From Candidatus Moraniibacteriota bacterium (GTDB lineage: Bacteria > Patescibacteriota > Minisyncoccia > Moranbacterales > GCA-2747515): a stretch of DNA of 8,874 nt. Of the stretch, positions 1 to 5,794 are shown in pieces. The DNA is taken from assembly GCA_027039165.1 (NCBI GenBank), contig JALWEZ010000173.1:1-8874 (forward strand), read 5' to 3'. The notes under the pieces were generated by a model. The model was not told the origin of the DNA and did not search any database. It was given only the letters and a program-made list of their open reading frames with translations. Each line of letters opens with the position of its first letter. The first letter of the stretch is position 1. Position numbers and translations under genes: made by a program.

Positions 1-663
1 TTAGAGAGTATTAAGAGTGAAATTAAAATTATCAAAAAGAGTGAATTAATTACGAAAACCTCTGAAGATATCAATGCTAAAACTAGAATTTATCTAAGAG
101 GATTTAAAAAGGGAGATGAAGAAATATTTGAAAATCTAACAAATCCTTTATTTATTAAGGAGGAGGTGGTTTTTTTTAATTCGAAAAAAATTACAAAAAT
201 TCCATCAAATTTAATTTTCAATAAAAATATTACTTTTGAAAGTTGTAAATCTCTCTCAGAAATTCCACAAAACACAGTTTTTAATGGAGGAGCTGATTTC
301 AGTGATTGTAAATTTTTAACAAAAATTTCAAGAAATGTAGTTTTTAATGGATATGCTTATTTTGAATTTTGCACATCTCTCTCAGAAATTCCACAAAACA
401 CAGTTTTTAATGGAGATGTTGATTTTACTGGCTGCACATCTCTCTCAGAAATTCCACAAAATACACTTTTTAATGGAGATGTTAGTTTTGTAGAATGCAC
501 ATCTCTCTCAGAAATTCCACAAAACACAGTTTTTAATGGAGATGTTGATTTTGAAGATTGTACAGCTTTAAGTAATAAAACTATAGAACAATTAAAGCAA
601 ATGAAAAATGATGGTAGGATTAAAGGAGAATTAACTTTGCCAGATGGTCAAGAAATGTTATAG
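1..663 (+). CDS. Leucine-rich-repeat-like solenoid protein, 5'-partial
   Basis: This frame is open from the first base of the window to a TAG at 661-663, giving 220 visible codons, so the true start lies to the left. The first ~55 visible residues are charged and hydrophilic. They are followed by a solenoid: two degenerate units (one spanning roughly 133-180, one at 181-243), then five 21-residue units at 244-558 with the pattern C-x-S-L-S-E-I-P-Q-N-T-V-F-N-G-D-V-D-F-x-x. The C-terminal ~34 residues look like a cap (TIEQLKQMKND, then a short LPDG tail). The L-x-x-I-P and V-x-F spacing resembles LRR-type repeats of the 'TSLPENL..GGSLYLSGC' kind found in phage and bacterial proteins. Such solenoids usually bind proteins, but the partner here is unknown. 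A GTG at 166 preceded by AGGAGG looks like a start, but it lies inside the open frame and inside a degenerate repeat. I regard it as a decoy. The gene converges on pilB with a 16-bp gap. Confidence 0.8.
   Translation, partial: LESIKSEIKIIKKSELITKTSEDINAKTRIYLRGFKKGDEEIFENLTNPLFIKEEVVFFNSKKITKIPSNLIFNKNITFESCKSLSEIPQNTVFNGGADFSDCKFLTKISRNVVFNGYAYFEFCTSLSEIPQNTVFNGDVDFTGCTSLSEIPQNTLFNGDVSFVECTSLSEIPQNTVFNGDVDFEDCTALSNKTIEQLKQMKNDGRIKGELTLPDGQEML
244..558 (+). repeat. Five tandem 63-bp coding repeats (21-aa units)
   Basis: The units lie at 244-306, 307-369, 370-432, 433-495 and 496-558, each beginning with a Cys codon and all exactly 63 bp. A 39-bp core (250-288) is identical at 376-414 and 502-540, and nearly so at 439-477. 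The second unit (307-369) is clearly divergent. Variation concentrates in the last two codons of each unit (SD, EF, TG, VE, ED). A further degenerate copy sits at 181-243. The repeat is in frame and coding, so it is a protein solenoid repeat. Confidence 0.93.
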
Positions 664-679
664 CTTGAAATCTTATAAA

Positions 680-3600
680 TTAAAGCATAGTTACTCTTCG
701 AACTTCATCTAGAGTTGTTACACCTTCTACTACCTTTAATGCGGCGTCTTGCTCCATTGTTAGCATTCCAGAAGCAATAGCAGCGTCTAATATTTCAGAA
801 AGCATTGCGCCTTGAGAGATAAGTCTTCTTAATACATCATCCATTACAAAAACTTCAGATATAACACTTCGCCCTTTAAAACCTATTCCATTACATTTAC
901 TACAACCATTCGCTTGATATAACGTTTCAATTTTTGGTATAGTTATATTAGTTTTCTTAGAAATACTAATTAGATTTCTTTCTAAAACTTCTATATCTTC
1001 TGGTGAGGGAATTATTTCTTTTTTACAAGAACATAACTTTCTTACTAATCTTTGGGCAATAAAGGCATTTACAGATGTTATTATATCGTCAGTTCGTACA
1101 CCAAGGTTTATAAGTCTTTGTATAGCTCCCACAGCATTATTTGTGTGAAGTGTGGAAAGTAATAAATGACCAGTCAGAGATGCGTCTACTGCAATACTTG
1201 CGGTTTCTTCATCACGAATTTCACCAATAAGTAATATATCTGGATCTTGTCTAAGAAGCGCACGCAGAGCTTTGGCAAAAGTGTAACCCTCTTCTTTATT
1301 TATTTGAGTTTGTAATATGCCATTTAGCTGGTATTCTATAGGATCTTCTACAGTTATTATTTTTACACTTGGTCTATTTAACCTATTGAGTATGCTATAG
1401 AGAGTTGTTGTTTTTCCAGAACCAGTTGGACCAGTATTTAGAATCATGCCATGAGGTTTCTCTATCTCTTTTATGATTCTAGTCATATTATAATCTCTAA
1501 ACTCCAGTTTTTCTATATTAAGAGAAGTATTTTTTCTGTTTAGTATACGCATAACCACAGTTTCTCCAAAGCCACCTAAAATAATTGAAACACGCACATC
1601 CATCCTATTATTTTTTTGCCCTTCTAATTCTTGAGTTATTGAAAATCTACTATCTGAAACACCTTGTCTAACCATTACTTGAATATTGGATAATTCTTTT
1701 ATTTTTCCTATTAAAATAGGATATCTTTTGAGTGGTATTGTTGCAATTGTTTGAAGAACACCGTCAATACGCATTCTTATTAAAACTTCATCTTGTTGCG
1801 GTTCTATGTGAACATCACTACTTCCAAGTAATAAACCATAAGCAAAGATTAATTGCAAAAGATTGTTATTTTCAGCATTTAGTATATTTTCTAAAATGTT
1901 TTGAGTATTATCAGAGTTTTCTTTTGCAGAAATTTGACTTTCGGTACTTATAAAAATATTACTAGATAGTAGTTGTGAGGTTAATTTATCATATAATTCA
2001 CCAATTATATCGCCTTCAGAGGTAACGCGCCATATTTCATCCAAGGAAGTAACACCATTTAATGATTTAATAACCCCGTCTTGAGTCATAGTAACAAATC
2101 CTTCCTCAAAAGCTGTCTTCATTAATTCCGTCTCACTTGCCATATTTAATATGAGCTCTTCTATACTAGGACTTATGGTAAAAACTTCAAAAATACCAAT
2201 TCGTCCTTTGTAACCTGTACCATGACATAAATCACATCCCTTAGGTCTATAAAGCAATTCTATTTCGTTTGGAATATTCATTTTAGCTTTAGGTGATATA
2301 AGTCCTATCATTCTCATTATAGAATCTTTTGTTTCTTGTGCAGGCACATAAGCTTCTTTGCAAGAACACAGCTTTCTTACTAGTCTTTGAGCCATGAATA
2401 AATTAGTAGCTGGAGGAATTAATGTAGGTCTTACTCCAAGTTCAGTAAGTCTTGCAACAGTTGCTATTGCATTGTTTGTGTGAAGTGTAGAAAAGACTAA
2501 ATGTCCAGTTAATGCAGCGTTTACTGCAATGTCAGCTGTCTCATCATCACGAATCTCACCAACTAATATGACATCAGGGTCTTGTCTAACAATAGCTCTT
2601 AATCCTTTTGCAAAAGTAAAATTTTTGTCTTTTGAAATTTCAGTTTGAACTATACCATCCAATTGATATTCTATAGGATCTTCAATTGTTATAATTTTTA
2701 TCTCCTCAGATTTAATATGATTTATTATTGTGTATAGAGTTGTAGTTTTACCAGAACCAGTTGGACCAGTTGTTAGAACCATACCAGTATTTTTTATAAT
2801 ACTTTTTGAAACGTCGTCAAAAGCTTTTCCCTCTAATCCTAATTCATCTAGAGAAACACTTATTCCTTTACTGTTTAGAAGACGCATAACAATCCCCTCT
2901 TTTTTACCAGGAATTATAGAAACACGCACGTCCATCTCTGTGTTTTGCGCAGTAAATGAAAAATGTCCATCTTGAGCTTTGTCTCTTATATTAATTCGCA
3001 TTTTCCCCATAAGTTTAATGCGAGAGACTATTAATTTGTATATTTTGAATGAAACATGTATTACATCACGTAATATACCATCAACTCTATATCTTAATTT
3101 AACATCATCAGTTTCTGGTTCAAAATGTATATCACTAGCATTTAAAGCTACAGCACCAGCAAAAATTATATCCAAAATCTCAGTAGTAGGTAATGTGTTA
3201 ATATTATTATTTAATTCAAGTAATCTACCAAGTCCCTGTTCGAATTTTTCTAAGTCCTCACCTGTTAGATTAATTCTTATAGAATCCAGCGTTTCTAATA
3301 AGAATACATTCTCATATTGACTAAGTGCATGTTCTAAAGAAGATGGTGAGACTACTACGACACTAACACTATAACCAAGATTTTCTTCCATGTCATAAAC
3401 AAACTCCAAGAAATTTTCTGATTCTGGATTGGATGTAGCAACTTTTATGCGATTTCCACTTGAATGTATTATAGCAGCTCTAGCTTTTCTTGAGATATCC
3501 TCTTTGATTTTATATAAATCATCAACATTTAAAGGAATTATATGCAAATCCAAATAAGGAAGTCCTAAATTTTCTGCAAGTCTTGCGGCGTGTTCCTCTT

Positions 3601-3691
3601 CGCTTTTGGATTTTAATTTTTCTAACCTATCCTCCAGTTCAATAGAGTGACGTCTTTTTCTTTTTTCTTGTGATTTTATTACGCGTGGCAT
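680..3691 (-). CDS. pilB: Tandem-duplicated type IV pilus assembly ATPase (PilB/GspE family), two ATPase cores
   Basis: This is a cytoplasmic secretion-superfamily ATPase expected to power type IV pilus extension at the inner-membrane platform. The 1003 residues are about 1.8 times the usual PilB length (~560). Residues ~35-130 form one T2SSE N-terminal (MshEN-like) domain. Core 1 has the N2 motif SDIHFEP (186-192), Walker A GPTGSGKT (309-316, K315), Asp box IEDP (336-339), Walker B with E379, His box TGHL..STLHT (395-405), and a zinc-type Cys4 (C442, C444, C486, C489). Core 2 repeats all of this: SSDVHIEP (624-631), Walker A 754-761 (K760), Asp box 781-784, Walker B with E824, His box 840-850, and C887, C889, C930, C933. 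A linker of about 50 residues rich in N, S and Q (~560-610) joins them. Both cores look catalytically complete. The ATG at 3691 has no Shine-Dalgarno sequence. The gene lies 74 bp downstream of the DHH-fold gene on the same strand. The family assignment is firm. GspE rather than PilB is possible, but no other T2SS gene is visible. Confidence 0.95.
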   Translation of the reverse strand: MPRVIKSQEKRKRRHSIELEDRLEKLKSKSEEEHAARLAENLGLPYLDLHIIPLNVDDLYKIKEDISRKARAAIIHSSGNRIKVATSNPESENFLEFVYDMEENLGYSVSVVVVSPSSLEHALSQYENVFLLETLDSIRINLTGEDLEKFEQGLGRLLELNNNINTLPTTEILDIIFAGAVALNASDIHFEPETDDVKLRYRVDGILRDVIHVSFKIYKLIVSRIKLMGKMRINIRDKAQDGHFSFTAQNTEMDVRVSIIPGKKEGIVMRLLNSKGISVSLDELGLEGKAFDDVSKSIIKNTGMVLTTGPTGSGKTTTLYTIINHIKSEEIKIITIEDPIEYQLDGIVQTEISKDKNFTFAKGLRAIVRQDPDVILVGEIRDDETADIAVNAALTGHLVFSTLHTNNAIATVARLTELGVRPTLIPPATNLFMAQRLVRKLCSCKEAYVPAQETKDSIMRMIGLISPKAKMNIPNEIELLYRPKGCDLCHGTGYKGRIGIFEVFTISPSIEELILNMASETELMKTAFEEGFVTMTQDGVIKSLNGVTSLDEIWRVTSEGDIIGELYDKLTSQLLSSNIFISTESQISAKENSDNTQNILENILNAENNNLLQLIFAYGLLLGSSDVHIEPQQDEVLIRMRIDGVLQTIATIPLKRYPILIGKIKELSNIQVMVRQGVSDSRFSITQELEGQKNNRMDVRVSIILGGFGETVVMRILNRKNTSLNIEKLEFRDYNMTRIIKEIEKPHGMILNTGPTGSGKTTTLYSILNRLNRPSVKIITVEDPIEYQLNGILQTQINKEEGYTFAKALRALLRQDPDILLIGEIRDEETASIAVDASLTGHLLLSTLHTNNAVGAIQRLINLGVRTDDIITSVNAFIAQRLVRKLCSCKKEIIPSPEDIEVLERNLISISKKTNITIPKIETLYQANGCSKCNGIGFKGRSVISEVFVMDDVLRRLISQGAMLSEILDAAIASGMLTMEQDAALKVVEGVTTLDEVRRVTML

Positions 3692-3716
3692 AGTTTTTTA
3701 TTAATCATGTATATTT

Positions 3717-3722
3717 ATTTTA
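3717..3722 (-). promoter_or_regulatory. Weak candidate extended -10 upstream of pilB
   Basis: On the minus strand this reads TAAAAT preceded by TGG, an extended -10 pattern, 26 bases before the pilB start codon. The -35 at 17-bp spacing (TTTATC, 3740-3745) is poor. It could give pilB its own transcript in addition to readthrough from the DHH-fold gene. In such AT-rich DNA a chance match is quite possible. Confidence 0.25.
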
Positions 3723-3765
3723 CCACACATATTAAGTAAGATAAAAATAATTTAGTTAAAAGAAA

Positions 3766-4878
3766 CTATTTGCTTAATTTTTCTAGAATTTTTTCTCTTC
3801 CTAACTCTACAGTATCAACATCTAGTGTTATGTAATTCACATCTGAATCAGATGTTATTAGCTCCTTTGCTAGAACTCTAGTTTCTGAGGAATCTATTAG
3901 AGCTTTTATTCTGTTTTCTGACTCATAAATTATTACAAATATTTTTCCAGAAAAATGATTTTGTTTTATTTTTTCCATTAAATTAGAAAGATATTGTACT
4001 CCGGTATTAGTTTTTTTGAAGTTTATTTTTGAAATAGTCGTTGTTATAATACTACCATCTGGACTTTTTTGAAGATTTTTAAAAGCGTAGCCCCATAATT
4101 TTATAAATCCAATTGTTTGAGTTTTATAAAGATTAGTTACTATTTTTTGTTGATCTGCTCCAGCGTCTATCATATTTCCAGCATATGATAGTGCTTTGGG
4201 TGTTGTCATTTTGGAGCGAAAGCTGTTAGTTGCAATAGTTATACCTGTTAAAAAACATTGCGCGATATTGTAATCCAAAATATTATCAAATTCTTCTTCA
4301 AATAAACTTAAAACTACTTCTGAAATAGAAGAACTGGTTAGTTTGACTATATTTAGTTGTCCTATATTCTCATTAGAGGCATCGTTATCAATATTTACTA
4401 TAGGGATATCAAAAAAAATATCAGGCATATCTTTGTAAATTGAACCTGAACTTTCTTTATTGGATAGTCCCAATGTAATCATTAAATCATAAGGAAATTC
4501 AGCGAGCCCAAAAGAAAAATCTCTAGAATCTATAATGCCTTTTTCTGGAGTTACTCTTATTTCTAATTTGTTATCTATTTCTTTACTTTCTACATTGGTT
4601 ATTTTATTGTGATTTGTTTTAAATGTTATTATAAAATCTCTTGAGCCACTCAGTGAATGTATTATATTTTTGGGAGTTGGTAAAAATGAATACAAATCAA
4701 GGCAATGGTTTGGATCATAGAAAGCTATTGTTGTATTTAAGTTAACTTTTTCTAAGATGAAAGAAAGCCCAAAAGCACTTCCAATTTCGTCGCCGGTAGG
4801 ATTTTCTGGAAGAACTATTAAAATATTTTTACTGGAATTTAATAACTTTTCAAATTGTTCTTGTTTGGTTATGCTCAT
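3766..4878 (-). CDS. DHH-superfamily (NrnA-like) protein with degenerate active site
   Basis: The 370 residues follow the layout of NrnA-type DHH phosphoesterases (oligoribonuclease/pAp phosphatase). The nucleotide-handling motifs are recognisable, but the catalytic residues are not. Motif I, normally H-x-x-x-P-D-x-D-x-x-G-S, reads P-E-N-P-T-G-D-E-I-G-S at 24-34, keeping only D30. The motif II aspartate (LDT) is G137. The signature D-H-H is D164-N165-D166, within the otherwise typical N-I-D-x-x-x-S-N-x-x-x-G context. The D-T-G-x-F aspartate is A216, in GITIATNSF, followed by the family-typical TTPKAL. The C-terminal half has no GGGH motif of an active DHHA1 domain. I infer a fold that may bind nucleotide but probably does not hydrolyse it. 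It is transcribed divergently from the TraR/DksA-like operon, and pilB follows 74 bp downstream, so the two may be co-transcribed. The start at 4878 is supported by a well-placed promoter about 20-30 bases upstream; the stop is TAG. Confidence 0.75.
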   Translation of the reverse strand: MSITKQEQFEKLLNSSKNILIVLPENPTGDEIGSAFGLSFILEKVNLNTTIAFYDPNHCLDLYSFLPTPKNIIHSLSGSRDFIITFKTNHNKITNVESKEIDNKLEIRVTPEKGIIDSRDFSFGLAEFPYDLMITLGLSNKESSGSIYKDMPDIFFDIPIVNIDNDASNENIGQLNIVKLTSSSISEVVLSLFEEEFDNILDYNIAQCFLTGITIATNSFRSKMTTPKALSYAGNMIDAGADQQKIVTNLYKTQTIGFIKLWGYAFKNLQKSPDGSIITTTISKINFKKTNTGVQYLSNLMEKIKQNHFSGKIFVIIYESENRIKALIDSSETRVLAKELITSDSDVNYITLDVDTVELGREKILEKLSK

Positions 4879-4905
4879 ATGAAATCTCTAGTTATGTAAT
4901 AAGTA

Positions 4906-4934
4906 ATATTAACAAGATAGGTATTGATTGTCAA
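4906..4934 (-). promoter_or_regulatory. Sigma70-type promoter for the DHH-fold gene (and possibly pilB)
   Basis: Read on the minus strand, a perfect TTGACA -35 (4934-4929) is followed by a 17-bp spacer and TAATAT (4911-4906). A TGT immediately upstream makes it an extended -10. Transcription would begin near 4899, giving a leader of about 20 bases before the ATG at 4878. The ribosome binding site is weak (only TAGAGA nearby). Confidence 0.7.
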
Positions 4935-4962
4935 ATTTTTGCGTCGCAGAGTTTAATTTATT

Positions 4963-4991
4963 TTGATTTCTTTTGTATTTTTTGTTATAAT
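4963..4991 (+). promoter_or_regulatory. Sigma70-type promoter for the DksA-like/lspA/comM/RlpA operon
   Basis: TTGATT (4963-4968) is followed by a 17-bp spacer and a perfect TATAAT (4986-4991). TGT directly before the hexamer gives an extended -10. The predicted start is near 4998, leaving about 20 bases of leader with an AAAGAAAG purine run before the ATG at 5021. It is the best promoter in the window and the only clear one for the four-gene operon. Confidence 0.78.
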
Positions 4992-5020
4992 ACACAATGT
5001 TAGATTATTAAAAGAAAGTT

Positions 5021-5365
5021 ATGACAATTAGTAAAGACTTATTAGAGGAATTAAAAAATACACTAGTTTCTGATAAAAACAGAATACAAAAAGAATTAGA
5101 AAAATTTACTCACAAAAATTCAGAAGGTGTTTTTGAGGCTAATTTTCCAGAAGATTTAGGATCTGAGCGAAGTGAAAATGCAAATGAAGTAGAAGAATAT
5201 TCAGATAGACTTGCTGTTGAAGCAAATCTAGAAAAAGAATTAGAAAAAATTAACGATGCTTTAAAAAGAATGGAAGAAGGTACTTATGGTATAGATGTAA
5301 ATACGGGAAAAGAAATTAATATAGAACGATTAAAAGCTTATCCAGCTGCAAGTACAAATGTCTAG
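5021..5365 (+). CDS. TraR/DksA-type protein lacking the zinc-finger cysteines
   Basis: This 114-residue protein is highly charged and mostly helical. It ends in the TraR/DksA signature: an I-x-x-A-L-x-R-M-x-x-G-T-Y-G-I segment (77-91), then G-K-E-I...R-L-x-A-x-P-x-A (96-110). DksA family members bind RNA polymerase in the secondary channel and modulate initiation, often with ppGpp. Here the Cys4 zinc site is gone. The first pair of cysteines is replaced by D92 and T95, the third by N113, and the chain ends before the fourth. The N-terminal ~75 residues would supply the coiled coil, with the acidic stretch 44-60 near the bend. The gene has its own strong promoter and its last eight bases overlap lspA, implying translational coupling. 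A regulatory role is inferred from the family; RNA polymerase binding without zinc is not demonstrated by the sequence. Confidence 0.8.
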   Translation: MTISKDLLEELKNTLVSDKNRIQKELEKFTHKNSEGVFEANFPEDLGSERSENANEVEEYSDRLAVEANLEKELEKINDALKRMEEGTYGIDVNTGKEINIERLKAYPAASTNV

Positions 5366-5792
5366 AAATATTCCAGAAGACAAAAAAAAGCTTCAGTATC
5401 TTAAATACGGAGTTTTTTTATTTATAAGTTTAACTATAGTAATAAGAATAGCAACTTACATAATTTATTTAAATTATTCAAGTGATACTATTTGTAATTA
5501 TGGAATCTCATTTGGGATAATTTTGCCAACTTTTTTGTTTTGGATAACTTGGATTATTATAATGAGTTTTGTACTGTATTTAATTATAAAAAATATCAAA
5601 AATTCATTAAAATTAACAATTGCATATACTCTTATACTCACAGGTGGTTTAAATAATATAATTGATAGACTAATTTACGGATGTGTGATAGATTATATAA
5701 GAATAGTTCCATGGAACGTATTTAATTTAGCAGACACTCTCATTTTCATCGGTGCAGTTATTGTCTTATATTCAAATTTTTCAAAAAAATAA
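5358..5792 (+). CDS. lspA: Signal peptidase II (prolipoprotein signal peptidase)
   Basis: LspA is an inner-membrane aspartic protease that cleaves signal peptides of diacylglyceryl-modified lipoproteins. Its 144 residues are slightly short for the family (~150-170). About four membrane segments are visible (roughly 16-38, 50-77, 84-102, 122-139). The family motifs are N-Y-G-x-S-F-G (47-53), the first catalytic block G-G-L-N-N-I-I-D-R-L-x-Y-G-x-V-x-D (96-112, with D103), and F-N-L-A-D (122-126, with D126). Both catalytic aspartates are present. The usual N-terminal D-Q-x-x-K segment is not recognisable. The start overlaps the end of the upstream gene by 8 bp and has no Shine-Dalgarno sequence. 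comM begins 2 bp after its stop. Confidence 0.92.
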   Translation: MSRNIPEDKKKLQYLKYGVFLFISLTIVIRIATYIIYLNYSSDTICNYGISFGIILPTFLFWITWIIIMSFVLYLIIKNIKNSLKLTIAYTLILTGGLNNIIDRLIYGCVIDYIRIVPWNVFNLADTLIFIGAVIVLYSNFSKK

Positions 5793-5794
5793 TT

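Noticed and set aside
90..275. Minus-strand open frame opposite the repeat gene
   Set aside because: It overlaps the repeat-coding frame, has no recognisable product and is explained as a shadow.
244..558. Regular direct repeats that could suggest a CRISPR array
   Set aside because: The repeats are contiguous, exactly 63 bp, in frame and encode a coherent 21-residue protein repeat. There are no unique spacers.
664..679. Possible terminator between the repeat gene and pilB
   Set aside because: The gap is only 16 bp with no hairpin.
1880..2020. Possibility that the double-core pilB is two adjacent genes or a frameshift artefact
   Set aside because: The linker is a continuous open frame with no stop, and the second core lacks its own N-terminal T2SSE_N domain and a convincing start. 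Only a misassembly could still explain it, and the two cores differ too much for a simple repeat collapse.
1732..3320. Three plus-strand open frames (1732-1953, 2730-2975, 2979-3320) opposite pilB
   Set aside because: The minus-strand frame encodes intact, strongly conserved ATPase motifs through these positions. The plus-strand frames have no recognisable motifs.
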